From: Warburgia ugandensis
Taxonomy: Eukaryota; Streptophyta; Magnoliopsida; Canellales; Canellaceae
Reading direction: 5' to 3'
Length of the DNA stretch: 64,000 bases
Assembly (NCBI GenBank): GCA_035236585.1
Contig: CP141128.1
Span: 51,759,257-51,823,256, forward strand
Position numbers and translations under genes: made by a program. The notes beneath the pieces were generated by a model, which had not been told where the DNA came from, ran no database searches, and worked only from the letters and a program-made list of their open reading frames with translations. Shown here in pieces: positions 35,341 to 47,156 of the stretch (positions are counted from its first letter, which is position 1; every line of letters starts with the position of its first letter).

Positions 35341-35672
35341 ATAAGCTCCTGTTGAGTGACACAACATAAGAGCATTACAACAGAAGTTCAAGCTTAGAAA
35401 CAAGAAGTGGGCATGTTGAGTGACATAATGAAAGAGTCCCAAAGTGGACACTCCAACCATTTAATGGAGTTTTCATTATTTTATTTACTTTGTTTCATTT
35501 TCTTTTCCTCATGTATTCTATTTCATTGTAAGCAAGTTATGTTAATGGAACTAGTTCTTATTTAAGTTCTTAATTAGTTTGATCATTTTCTTGCTTTATT
35601 TTAATTAATGCATAGAGTTATTTGCTTTCTTTGATCTAGATTAAAGTAGATTAACTTAGGTTTTAATTGAAT
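35341..35672. other. T-rich noncoding sequence
   Basis: Contains two GTTGAGTGACA strings (about 35,352 and 35,414) and otherwise T/A-rich sequence. No frame or RNA gene is evident. The junction with the minus-strand gag-pro relic is at about 35,650-35,672. Confidence 0.4.
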
Positions 35673-36485
35673 TCAGTTAATTATAGAGTTTTCATGAGCC
35701 AATGCTACAATAGACCCATACACTTGCGGAAGATTATGCCATAGACCAATAGGGGATAGACATGCTACAAGTGGGTTAGAGTTAGATGACGCTAAGAATG
35801 TGTCATGAACAAGACTCTCAATTACATTTATTGGAAAAGAATCTACAAAGTCCATTTGTTGTGTAGCATTAAAAATATTAAACTTAAGTTTCATATTATC
35901 AAAAGACAATTTCATGACTCCATTATTATAGTTAATAGTAGCATTAGAAGTGATAAAAATGGTCATTCCAAAATGATAGGGATCTCATTATTTGGATCAG
36001 ATGTAGGTTTGGCATCTATTACAAATGAAGTCCATTAGAAATAGAAAATTTTCCACTTGTATCAAGACATCATCAACCATACTATGAGGAATTTTGACAA
36101 ATATGTCTTTTAATTGGAGTGTGGCATGAGTTGGATTTAACTTGTTGAAACCTAGTTGTTAATAGACAAAGTATGGTAATAGGTTAATATTGTCGCTAAA
36201 TTGAGTAATGCCTTATCAATTATTGTGCTCCCCAATGACACGTGAGATAGTGGGGCATCCAGAATCCCCATACTTAGGTGGGGTTTTGTATTGTATGATT
36301 GAACTTGTTGGTTCGGTGAGAATGGCCTTCTTGTACACATTAAGTTTACACTTTTGGGTGTAGAGATCCTTTAAGAAATTGGCATAAGGGTAAAATTCGT
36401 TAATTACATTGAGTAATGGAATTTTAATATTTACCTATTTGAAAATATCCATTATCATCATCATATTAAGATCTTATGCTAATTA
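35673..36485 (-). pseudogene. Protease region of an Athila/Tat-type element
   Basis: On the minus strand are recognisable NFLKDL, a YKTPPKYG-type stretch, C.TISRVIGEH, a decayed protease box followed by NLLPYFVY, LQLKDIFVKIPHSMVDDVL, and SNATINYNNGVMKLSFDNMK near 35,880-35,960. These are the landmarks of the Athila/Tat aspartic protease domain and its C-terminal flank. It is followed towards lower coordinates by plus-strand insertions and may continue in the pol relic at 17,124. Broken fossil. Confidence 0.8.
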
Positions 36486-36499
36486 GGGATTGGCTAAAT

Positions 36500-37330
36500 T
36501 AATCTTGTTCCTCCAAACCACTTTACTAAGTATCATGGCTTCATTTAGTCCTAAAGTTTAAAAATTCTTCCTCACTGCTTCTATCAATTTTCTTTTGGGT
36601 CTTCCCCTTGACCTTTTGGAAGATTCAACTTGCTTTGCCTCACTCCTTCTAATCAGTGTATTTTTGGTCTCCATTGGATATGTCCAAGCCATTTAAATTT
36701 AACATCCCTCATCTTGTTACCTATCAGTGCTACTCCTAAGTTTCCTTTAATGTTTTTGTTCCTAAATCAATCCTTTCTTGACCTGCCACTAGTACATGAT
36801 GTTCCTTAACTACCCAATACTGATCCATAGAGCATGGCTGACCTTATAGCCATTCTAGAGAATTTTTCCTTCAGTTTGAGTAGCACCTGTTGATCAAAGA
36901 AAACTCTAGAGGCATATCTCCATTTCTTCCAACCATCTTGGATTCTCTAGGTAACCTCTCTCTCAATCTCTCTACTCTATTGAATCATGGATCCTAAGTA
37001 TCGAAAGTGGTGTTTTAGAGGGACTTCTTTGTTATCAATCTTTACTAATGTTCTACTCCTAGTCCTCTCCTTGATAAAATTGCATTCCATATACTCTATC
37101 TTAGTCTGACTGATTTTAAATCTTATTGATTCTAATGTTTCTCTCCATAACTCTAGCTTTGTGTTTACACCCTCCTTTATCTCATCAATTAAAACTATAT
37201 CATCTGCAATAACATGCACCATAGAATCTCCACACGTAAATGTTTTGTTAACTGATCCATAACCAACATGAAAAGATATGGGTTCAATGTTGATCCTTGG
37301 TGCAATCCTATAGTGATAGGAAAATCAACA
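36500..37330 (-). pseudogene. LINE reverse transcriptase, C-terminal part
   Basis: Motifs in order on the minus strand: FPITIGLHQGS, ADDIVLIDE (catalytic Asp pair), ELWRETLES..FKISQTK.EY, PLKHHFRYLGSMI, and in other frames RRSEASQVESSKRSRGRPK and VVWRNKINLANP close to the 3' end. These match the plant RTE-clade RT and its tail. The longest intact frame is 81 codons (36,977-37,222). Frameshifts and stops separate the pieces, and the N-terminal fingers and palm are missing. Confidence 0.88.
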
Positions 37331-37373
37331 GTCTTAATGGACTTAGTCATATTAATCCACATAGTGTTTAATT

Positions 37374-38190
37374 CTATTTAATTGTTCCATTTCCTTCTAT
37401 CATAAACTTGTTTGTGAATGATGTTATTCTCTCCCCTTTTGAGTTCCAGCACTTAGTTTTTAGACACTTATTAAGTTCATTTTCTTTCTTCCATCTTTTA
37501 ATGTAAATATCTGTAACCATTAAGATATGTTGTGAGGTTAAACTCTCACTTGGTATCACCTTGCAATCCTTACACATTGATATTTTGGTATTCTTAAGTA
37601 TAAAAAAGTCTATTTCACTTTTATAAAGTCCACTTTTAAAGGTTATTAAGTGTTCATCCCTCTTCTTAAAGAATGTGTTTTCTAGAGCTATGTTATATGA
37701 CAAAGCAAAATTGATATAACTTTCTCTCATCTCATTTCATTCCCTGATACCATACCCCCATGTACCTTATCATATCCTTCCTTTTGTTCTCCTACATGAC
37801 CATTTAAGTCTACTCCTATAAATATCTCCTCTGTGTTGGGAATTTTTTGCATGACTTCCTCCATATCTTCCCATAATTATCTCTTGATTCTATCTTCTAA
37901 CCCTACTTGCAGTGTGTATGCACATATAAAATTTATGATCCTCTCTCCTAGAACAAGTTTTATTATGGCTTTATAACTAGTTCTTTTAATGTCTATAACT
38001 TTATCCTTTAATTCTTTATCCACCACTATCCCTACGTCGTTTCTATTATTGTCCTTTCATATGTATTAGAGCTTATACCCCTTAATTTCTCTACTTTTAG
38101 CCCCTTCCAACTTGGTTTTTTGGATACAAGTGATGTTGACTGTCCTAAATTTCATCGTATCTACTAACTCTAGACTCTTACTTTAAATGT
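37374..38190 (-). pseudogene. LINE endonuclease (apurinic-type) domain
   Basis: The 118-codon frame at 37,374-37,730 reads FALSYNIALENTFFKKRDEH, then LITFKSGLYKSEIDFFILK and CKDCKVIPSESLTSQH, the C-terminal half of the plant RTE endonuclease (ID-FF and SLT-QH are the conserved Asp and His regions). Upstream, other frames give ELVDTMKFRTVNITCIQ.TK, NDVGIVVDKELKDKVID and FIGVDLNGHVG, the N-terminal half. At least two frameshifts and stops lie between them. In the family this domain nicks target DNA. Confidence 0.88.
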
Positions 38191-38249
38191 GCCTACATTC
38201 TATGTGGCTATACCCCATGACGTAAACCCATGCCTACTTTACACTGCCC

Positions 38250-38435
38250 TTGGGTTTCAATGCAGCATGTCACTTCTAAGGGAAGACTCTAGCAGCCCTT
38301 GCCCATTATCCACTACACCCTGTATCTGATGTAGCATGTAGCTTCTAAGGGAATGCCCTAATATCCCTTGCCCATTTTCCACTATACTAGGGATCTAATG
38401 CAGCACATCTCTTATGGGAGATGCCCTAGCTTGAG
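38250..38435 (-). repeat. Short tandem repeats at the 5' end of the LINE
   Basis: Two to three copies of a unit of about 80-90 bp containing ATGCAGCA(T/C), CTTCTAAGGGAA, CCC(T/A)...GCCCTTGCCCATT and CCACTA. They are diverged and may be 5' promoter or spacer repeats of the LINE. Confidence 0.6.
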
Positions 38436-38439
38436 GGAT

Positions 38440-40150
38440 GTCAATTATTGATTCATGTCATAGTAGGTTTTCCATATGTGAAGAAGTTGAAGATGATTTT
38501 CATTATTTTCTTTTCTTACTTCAAAAAATTTTGTTTGACAGCTAGTACTTGAAGTAAAACCCTCCTCTCTTCTATTTGGTCTAAGGATTGGCAATGACGG
38601 AGTTAACATATCCATTATCTCATTAAAATTATTATCTTTACTTGCCATGTTTAGTTGTTGAGGTTAAGGAGCTTTTGGTATATAGGATGCCTCAGGACTA
38701 GGTCAATAGAAGTAGGACGTGACTGACACTTCTCATTTCCCTTCTAATTCTTTACAAGGATCTCCTTTTCCTCAATTATTGGGGATTCCTTAGTTTAGCC
38801 TACTTGATTATCCAGTTGCTTACCAGTCTGAAGGGTGGTTATAGATTTGGCCTACTCATTTGATGCTAAGCTAATACCAAACTGACCCTTGGGGTTTGGG
38901 ATTTCCTTTCTCCCTCTCATTCAGTGCATCAAAAAGTTGTTCCATTTAATATTCCAACTTTGCATTAGATTGTGAGTTGGCTTGCAAAGTTTGTTTTGTT
39001 TTGTTCTGGAATTGTAATGAGCTTTGCATAAATAAATTTAACGTCTCCTCAATTGATTGTTTCCTTGGTTGTTGTGGAAACTTTTAAGGAGGTGGTTGCT
39101 ATTGTGGCATTATAGCTCAAGGAAAAGGTTGATGATGGGTGGTCCCTGATGGACCCCCTTAGTGGTTATTCTTAGACCTAGAAATTTTTGAATGCCTAAC
39201 CCATTTAGGATTATGGGTCTTAGAATATGTCTTATTGCTAGGATTTCTAAATGCATTTATAGCATTCACTTGCTCTAAGAAATATTCAAGGAAACTAGAG
39301 CTTGATGGATACAATGTAGTTGGATGTGTGGGACTAGAGCAGATTGAACAAACCTCAAATTAAGATTACATAGAATATCTATTGGTCATTATAAAAACAT
39401 TTAGACATTGAGTGAGATCATCTATCTTGTCTACTTTATGGGCCAACATATCTATCTTACTATATATATTTGGAGTGAACCTTATTTCATATAGACTATC
39501 TTTCATTAGAGGTATTAGATGTCTCTCCATCCGTGTAGGGTAGTCTCATTACTAGGAGTTTTTTGAGAGAGAATTCGAGAAATTCAAGGCCTCTACATCA
39601 CTTTTTATCATGAATGCCCCACCAATTGTGGACTCAATCATACGTCTATTTTGTGGGATTAGACCTTCGCAGAAATATTGTGCCTATTACCATTTTTCAA
39701 AGTCATTGCATGGACATTTTAACAATAAGTCCTTCTAACATTCCCAAAATTGATAAAAATGCTCCCCCTCTCTTTGTTGAAAATTTATCCTTCAAAGAGA
39801 AGGGGAATACCCTTAACCTAATAGGGTCATCTAAAAAAATATGGTATTCAAATATAGCACTGATGTTAAGAAATTCCTTAACATGGTGATACGGTTTCTC
39901 CTTGTCTAGCCATTGGAAAGTTCACAGAAGTTAAATAACCCCTGACTTTAACTCAAAGTAATCTACTTTAGTCGTAGAAAGCACTATACATGATGGTGAG
40001 TTATACTGGACAGGAGTAGAGTAATCTTTCAATAGGTTAACTTGTACTACTTCATCATCCATGTCTTTTGCAAGGTTATTTAAATCTACTTGATTCATTA
40101 CCCTTACCTAGCGGTCTATTCGATCTCAATGTCTAAGACTACTTAGATCT
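38440..40150 (-). pseudogene. gag region of an Athila/Tat-type element
   Basis: The clearest part, 39,560-40,090, gives on the minus strand the start of the capsid domain: DYSTPVQYNSPSCIVL, then decayed KSGVI and a KEFLNISAIFEY-type stretch, then PIRLRVFPFSLKDK, landmarks of the Athila/Tat gag. Downstream, 38,870-39,200, Gln- and Asn-rich sequence (QANSQSNAKLEYQMEQLFDA) matches the usual coiled region before the protease. The 67-codon frame at 38,445-38,648 is not recognised. Broken fossil, interrupted by the LINE on its pro side. Confidence 0.75.
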
Positions 40151-40245
40151 GGATTCAATCATAGATGACCATGCATACACCAATGTATGGTGTAGTTGAC
40201 TCAACTTTATATATAATGAAAACAAGTCGTTGTTTATAATGAAAG

Positions 40246-40277
40246 AGTATTTATTTATTTATTTATTTATTTATTTT
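40246..40277. repeat. (ATTT)n microsatellite
   Basis: About eight TATT/ATTT units between the gag start and the leader. Confidence 0.95.
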
Positions 40278-40279
40278 CT

Positions 40280-41480
40280 TCTAAACTAATCTAAAGAAAC
40301 CCTAAACTAAATGATGTGTCCTATATGCAAGTGACACATGACAAAAAGTACACATAATAAATCTATCCCTAAAGCACAATAAGGTGAGATTTATTTTTCT
40401 TTATTCTCTACACAAGAAGAGGGCTTTAGATTATTTCTAACCTAAGTAGCTCATCCTACCTTTCAAACTTGTCTTACTACTTGCAAATTAGATCCTATCT
40501 TAATCAATTGCTTCACACCTTCCTTAATTAGCCGTAGGTAATCTAAGTCATTGACTGTGTTGGTAGAGCTAGTTGTTTAAATACCAATGTAGTTGATCAA
40601 GTAGGGGCTACTAGAATGACAGTAATCGGCCTCCTTTTAAAAGTGTATTATGAGCTTGTGGGCCACTATAGGTATCTTCTAATTGATTTTAAATTAATTT
40701 ATTGAAGGATGGGGTATATTAGGTGATAATTAGCCTAGTTGGGCTAAGAGGAGTTGATGAGATCATTCCTTGATGTGTAGGGATGATTACCCTTATTAAT
40801 TAATTTATCATTCCTATGGCAGTTACATCATCATATACATGACCTTAAAGCAATAAACATGCCCTTAAAAATGCAAGAAAGTAGAAAACTAATGCAACTA
40901 CATATATGCTACTTAATAAAAGGTCTAGACTTCTACAGATTGGACACTATAACCCTGATAGGCTATGTCTGTGAGTTATAGTTAAGCTTAAGTGATCCCT
41001 TGTTAAGTAGCTGTTGACTAATGTAAGAATCCTAAGTAATATACAATAGTTAAAAAAATGAATATAAGCTATATGAGTTACACTACCAATCAAATAATGC
41101 AAACACTGATATAGGATGCTCACATTGGGGTCTTAGACAAAGTCTTCTCATACAAGGGTGAGATCATGCACAAACCACCTCCTCTTCCAAGTTAGGATGG
41201 CTCACGCTTGACCTGTATTACTGCAACCCTTATAATTTGAATGAATCATGATTAGAATAAAGTTACAACTTGTCCTCATTACAATTCACTCAAAAATAAA
41301 AAGTAAGCTATCCTAATGTCTCCTCCAAGTCCTTCTCCAAATTCCTGCATAAATAAAAAAAAAAAGAAGTGAATACCAAAAATCATAGGAATTAGGGAAA
41401 ATATGCAAAAAAGTATGCAACCCTACAAACTACAACTGGTGGCAAAGTATGTTAACCTAGATTCCAACTAAAGTTCTGTT
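40280..41480 (-). other. Noncoding leader between primer site and gag
   Basis: About 1.2 kb with no reading frame of note and no recognisable repeat. The position (minus-strand leader of an Athila/Tat element) is inferred from the gag on one side and the primer site on the other. Confidence 0.45.
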
Positions 41481-41484
41481 GCGA

Positions 41485-41504
41485 GTCCTCGACAACAATG
41501 GCTA
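41485..41504 (-). other. Decayed Asp-tRNA-type primer binding site
   Basis: The minus strand reads AGCCATTGTTGTCGAGGAC, about 13 of 19 positions matching the Athila/Tat primer site TGGCGCCGTTGTCGGGGAC. On its other side, the inverse of GGATCAACCCACCTTG (41,553-41,571) is the string usually seen shortly before that LTR end. Confidence 0.6.
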
Positions 41505-41785
41505 AAACATGATATGCTTTAAGTTTAACTTTCCATAAGTGCAAGGGTTTGTTGTAGAATAGACAAGGTGGGTTGATCCTAAAGAGACTCTTTGGAAATT
41601 GAAATTTCCATTAGAATCTTAAGTTAATGTACTTTATCCTAGCCAATAGAATTTAAACAAGTAAATAAATCAAAAGCTACTAAAAAACTTAAACTAGAAT
41701 GGAAAAGTAAATTATAAAAGTAAAGAACAAGAAAACAACTAACTACTTAATTAATGAAATAAATTTACAATATCAATAAAATACA
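41505..41785 (-). repeat. LTR end of the minus-strand Athila/Tat element (partial)
   Basis: Sequence on the outer side of the primer site, containing the GATCAACCCACCTTG-like motif on the minus strand. It is cut at about 41,785, where LTR-B sequence begins. Confidence 0.5.
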
Positions 41786-43122
41786 ATGCTTGTCCAAATT
41801 ACATAATCCAAATTTCAAAGCTCACCATACAATAAAACTCTCAATACAATACAATGCTCTCAAATAAAAATACATGTCTTCAACGGGCATACCCTGATGA
41901 TTATTCTCCCAAATCTTCTTCAATCTTGAGCTCCTAACTCTCCTTCTCTGTATCTGAGATATTGTAAACATTCAAACATTTACAATATCTCAGCAAGCTA
42001 TGCTTGGTAGGGGATTCAAGAAGCATAACAATTTGACAGTATAATCCTAATACTTCATAATCCCATTATTCATACTCATGGATCAATCTCTTTACATGGT
42101 CATATATGTACATCCATACACATACAAACTATATACTTTGTATATAAATATATATGGTCAAAATAGTGAAAAATAGTTAATATCTAAAAGCATAATCATA
42201 CCCAGTTTATACTGAGTTGATAGATCATCCAGACTCTGCCAGACATACTCCCTCATTTGGGCAGTATCCGTAATCCACGATTACCCGGCATCTCATCATG
42301 CCATAACATAATCCATTTCACTATGCCATGCATCATAATGCAAAATACTCAAAGGACTACTATGCATGCAGTCAGAATCCATACTAACACGCCCAGATAA
42401 CATGCTTAATAATCCACCTATACCATCCTTGGTGGAAATCACAATATCCATGTCCATATGGGGGGGCCCATGGCTGTCATAATGGCAGCCTTCCCATAAT
42501 TGCCCCACCTGACTTTTAGCCTCACTTATGCTTGGTATCCATATCATAACAAGTTTCGGAGAGCGAGTGGCTAATCCCTACTAACTCTCTTAGCATAGCA
42601 TCCTCAGGCATGTGCCTGTTTAAAACAAAACCACAAGCCTCCATGCTTGTATGTAAAGTAATTCTATTACATACCAGACAATTTGTGTGTTTACTTAGGG
42701 CTGGAATATCTTCTAGTTCCATATTCACTTAGAGTTTTTTCCTCATTTCTAACTTGACCATTTCTTATGTGTTTGGTTGGATCATAAGGGTTTTCAAGGG
42801 ATTTTATACAAGTATTTACATTACACTTGTCAACATTTCTAGACATAAGATCATGTATTCAACATGTATATCTCATGTAGATGCATTCTTAAAATCCACC
42901 TACCTTGAAGTAGTGATCCATCTCTTCAGATCTTCCATGATCCTGACTGACATATGTAATCTATAAATCCATACATACTATCAATATTTATACAATCTGA
43001 ATAATCCTATACTTTTTATCCTATCTATATTCTTTGTTTAATCTTGTCCTTTGATATAAAGGATCTAGATCTTTTGTCCAATCATGATCTATCTTCCTCA
43101 AATAGTGTTTATCCTATTGATC
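41785..43122 (-). mobile_element. Inverted, truncated LTR-B copy
   Basis: Follows LTR-B in reverse, from the part near its 3' end (41,785, truncated) through the hairpin (41,954-41,993) and the GC-richer block (42,420-42,640) to the mid-LTR part near 43,010. It is more diverged than the copies to its right. It joins a forward copy at about 43,123 through the shared letters CAC. Confidence 0.75.
41954..41993 (-). other. Conserved LTR hairpin, 15-bp stem
   Basis: CTGAGATATTGTAAA and TTTACAATATCTCAG pair perfectly, the longest uninterrupted stem among the copies. Confidence 0.85.
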
Positions 43123-44374
43123 ACCCATTCAGCTAGTAAGCCTTAGCCAATTGGAAATAAGAGGGGCAGTTTAGATTTAGGCTTGAATAAGCTACCTTCA
43201 ACCAGCACATTAACTGGATGAATAATAATAATAAGAGCATAAAAGGTTAGTAATTTACCTAACTTTAATAAAAATAGTAAGTAAGATAAGGATGATCAAA
43301 CAAGATCCATTAGATCTTGGATGTTCAAGAACAATAAGAATAAGAACACTATATTGTACTTGGTATGCATGTTTATTAGTATACTTGTTATAGTTCATTA
43401 GATTAGATAATCCAAACCCTTGATCAAAGATGATTCAAGGAAGAAGACCAAGATCATCCTCCATAGGGATGATCCAATGACTAAACTTAGATCAAAGAAG
43501 AACTAGATGATAGAAGATCTAGGACCTTGATCTTTATCAACATGTGTAGATTGTCAATCAATGGATCTATGAAAGATCAAGATCAAGGAGATGGACATAC
43601 AAAGACTTAGAGATATAAAAATACTTAGATATGAATGATCTAAAGATCATTCTAATCATCATATCTAGTGATCAATAGGATTGTTCATAATTTATATATT
43701 GACAATATGTATGGATGTACAGATTACATACATCAGTCAGGATCATGGAAGATTGGGGAAAAGAGATCAATCCTTAAAGGTAGGAGGATTTGATGAATGC
43801 ATACATGATTGTACTCATGATCTTATGTTGACAAGAGTAATGATAATACTTGTATTAAATCTCTTAAAAACCTTATGATCCAACCAAACACATATAAGAT
43901 AGTTAAGGACTAAACTATAAGTGAATAGGGAACTAGGAAATATATCAGCCCTAAGTAAATAGATATATGGTCTGATATATATGAAATCTATTTTACATAC
44001 AAGGTTGGAGGCTTGTGAGTTTGTTTTAATAGGCATAAGCCTAAGGGAATGTTATTGCTAGAGTTATGAGAGTTTGGCCACCCTCTCCTTGAAATTTGAT
44101 GATGTGATAATACCTTGCCCTAAGAGAGGCTAAAAGTCAGGTGGTGGCAATTATGGGAAGGCCACCACTGTGAAAGTCTTGCCCCCCCATACGGGTAGTG
44201 ACATAATATTTTCCACCGTGGTATCAGTGGTGAACAGGGCAGTTATCCGAGATGGGAAATTTCCAGTATAAGATTAACTGTAATACTAAATTCTCAAAAT
44301 AAAGAGAATTGATCAGCTTAGTTGGGAATGATATTTGACTACTTTCACAAATTTAACTGGTTTACCCATGAAGG

Positions 44375-44394
44375 GTATGTATGTATGTATGTAT
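44375..44394. repeat. (GTAT)n microsatellite
   Basis: GGTATGTATGTATGTATGTA run; the other copies have (TA)n here. Confidence 0.85.
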
Positions 44395-44510
44395 ATAAAT
44401 ATACATAACTTACAAAGTAAAGAGTATGTTTAAGGATAATGAGATTATGAAGTATTGGAATTACCTTGTCAATTATTATGTTTCTTGAATCTCCTACCAA
44501 GCATTGCTTG

Positions 44511-44541
44511 CTGAGATATTGTACTTGTTGCAATATCTCAG
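44511..44541 (+). other. Conserved LTR hairpin
   Basis: CTGAGATATTG and CAATATCTCAG form an 11-bp stem; the loop is TACTTGTTG. Confidence 0.85.
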
Positions 44542-44948
44542 ATACAGGGAAGGAGAGTTAGGAGCTAAAGACTATAGAAGAGTTGAAGAGAATAATCTTC
44601 AAGGTATACCCTTGAAGACATGTATTTTTCTTTGTTGAGAGTTTTATTGTATGGTGAGCTTGAGTTTTGGATTATGTAATTTGGACAAGTATTATACTAG
44701 ATTTGGCTGTACTATGAACCCATGGATGGATCTTGGAGTTTAATAAAAGTATATTCCTTTAATGGAATTTTATTTTGTACACAAATTGTACTTATGTTAT
44801 GTATGAAGTGGTGACTTGGGTTTTCAAAACAAGTTCTAAAGAAAAGAATTTCCACTGCTTTGTTTTGCGAAAATTTTTTACACTCTTAAGGGCCCTGCCT
44901 TTCAAAATACTTTACAAATCATGTTTCAAAAACCTGGGTCGTCACAGT

Positions 44949-44960
44949 TGGTATCAGAGC
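44949..44960 (+). other. Primer binding site, initiator-Met type
   Basis: TGGTATCAGAGC two bases after the LTR end. Only about 65 bp of internal sequence follow before an inverted LTR begins at about 45,028. Confidence 0.9.
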
Positions 44961-45027
44961 AATTCATCCAATCACAATACAGTACAAATATGTCCAAAGG
45001 AGAGATTATAATCCAAGTCTAGATGTT

Positions 45028-47123
45028 GATACCACGGTGGAAAATATTATGTCACTGCCCGTATGGGGGAGCAAGACTTTCACAGTGGTGGCCTTCCCAT
45101 AATTGCCACCACCCAACTTTTAGCCTTTCTATGGGCAAGGTATCATCATATCATCAAATTTCAAGGAGCGGGTGGCCAAACCCTCATAACTCCTCTAGCA
45201 ATAGCATTCCCCTAGGCTTATGCCTATTAAAACAAACTCACAAGCCTCCAAGCTTGTATGTAAAATAGATTTCATATATATCAGACCATATGTCTGTTTA
45301 CTTAGGGCTGAAATATTTTCTAGTTACCTATTCACTTATAGTTTAGTCCTTAACCATCTTATATGTGTTTGGTTGGATCATAAGGTTTTCAAGAGATTTA
45401 ATACAAGTATCAACATTACTCTTGTCATCATAAGATCATGAGTACAATCATGTATATCTCATGTAAATGCATTCATCAAATCCTCCTACCTTTAAGGATT
45501 AATCTCTTTTCCCCAATGTTTCATGATCCTGACTGATGTATGTAATCTGTACATCCATACATATTGTCAATATATAAATTTTGAACAATCCTATTGATCA
45601 CTAGATCTAATGTTTAGAATGATCTTTAGATCATTCATATCGAAGCATTTTTCTATCTCTAAGTCTTTGTGTGTCCATCTCCTTGATCTTGATCCTTCAT
45701 AGATCCATTGATTTATAATCTACACATGTTGATAAAGATCAGGGTCCTAGATCTTCTATCATCTAGTTCTTCTTTGATCTAAGTTCAGTTATTGGATCAT
45801 CCCTAAGGAGGATGATCTTGGTTTTCTTCCTTGAATCATCTTTGATCAACTGTTTGGATTATCTAATCTAATGAACTATAACAAGCATACTAATAAACAT
45901 GCATACTAAGTATAATATAATATTCTTATTGTTCTTGATCATCCAAGATCTAATGGATCTTGTTTAATCATCCTTATCTTACTTATTGTTTTTATTAGGG
46001 TTAGGTAATTTACTAACCTTTTATGCTCTTATTATTATTATTCAACCAGTTAATGTACTAGTTAAAGGTAACTTATTCAAGCCTAAATCTAGACTGCTCA
46101 TCTTATTTCCAATTGGCTAAGGCTTACTAGTTGAATGGGTGAACACAAAGTGGTTACTTCAATCCTCATGTAAGGAAGCATTTAGACTTCACAAACATCA
46201 ACGGAAGGTAGGGGAAGAGCAAGGCTCTATTAGATAACCCCCTTAACCACTATGTTCATCATTCACTAGAATAACCATAGCTCAACCTTTCATAAGGTTC
46301 CTATAAGCATGTTTACCCCAAGTACTATTTCTAATGGATTTTAATTAAGCACATGAATATTTGTAATGTCATTCAGGGCATTTATTATTCTTTTCCTAGT
46401 TTGGGCCAAGGAATTGATAATCCTTATATTGTCCTACTAACTATAGCCCTTACTAATTAAGTCCAAAGTACTCCATTCTTATTTGTCTCATGAAACTCTA
46501 ATTTCTCATTAGATTACATTTTTTATGTTTTATGCTCTTTATCTCATAACAAGTAGATCTACTAATAACATTTAACCATAAATGAATTATAAATTCAAAG
46601 CATAAAACTACATAATTTAACATTTAATGATAATGAGGCAAGGTACTTAAAATTACTCTAACATGATTTCCAACTAATATACCTTAATAACTCAATTTAA
46701 ACTAACATGGACTCAATTTAAACTACCTTGTATGAAATTCTAGCATTGTCCTAAGTTAGAATGGCATGAAATCATACTAAAGTGCCCCTAAGATAATTAA
46801 ATCTAGCACCTTATGATAACAATGAAATCACATATCATGCTAAAGTCTAAATGTTATACTAGCATGCTTTATAACATAATCATATTTAAAATGCTATTAT
46901 ATAAAATGATACTAATTGCATTAACATTTTTAGAAACCTTTACTTATGATCCAACCATTAGATCTTAGATCTTTTCCTTTGATTAAGGGTATTAGTTATA
47001 TTTAGGGGATTTTCTTTGTTAAGGTCCAAAGATCATATTGATCCATTTTTGTCATAATCCATTCATGATTTCTTGGATTTTATAATATCAACATTCATTT
47101 TATCCATCCCAAGGATCTGATCA
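45028..47123 (-). mobile_element. Inverted LTR-B copy, left arm of a palindrome of about 4.2 kb
   Basis: Reads as the reverse complement of 47,137-49,240, from TGATACCACGGTGG at 45,028 to the centre. The arms look about 93-97% alike by eye, with few gaps. The truncation at 45,028 lies in the GC-richer block (the GGTATCAG...GTGAACAGGG part), so its LTR end is missing. Confidence 0.88.
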
Positions 47124-47156
47124 ATGAGATCAAGTGTGATCAGATCCTTGGGATGG
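47104..47156. repeat. Centre of the large palindrome
   Basis: CCATCCCAAGGATCTGATCA, a 13-bp spacer (47,124-47,136) and TGATCAGATCCTTGGGATGG: a perfect 20-bp inverted repeat at the very centre. Confidence 0.95.

Larger units (their letters stand above)
36490..38435 (-). mobile_element. RTE-type LINE, internally deleted
   Basis: A minus-strand LINE lies within the gag-pro relic. An endonuclease portion (37,374-38,190) and the RT C-terminal half (36,490-37,330) are readable in several frames. The RT catalytic motif is at about 37,195 (ADDIVLID). The 5' portion has about 85-bp repeats. The span between the endonuclease and the HQGS motif of the RT is under 100 bp, where plant RTE elements have several hundred codons, so a large internal deletion is likely. 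The tail ends near 36,490; I could not fix a target duplication or poly(A). Not active. Confidence 0.85.
43123..44946 (+). mobile_element. Forward LTR-B copy, 3' part, followed by a primer site
   Basis: Starts mid-LTR at CACCCATTCAGCTAGTAAGC and ends ACCTGGGTCGTCACA at 44,946, with the hairpin at 44,511-44,541 and the GC-richer block hairpin at 44,141-44,168. A Met primer site follows, so this end was once a 5' LTR. Confidence 0.8.
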
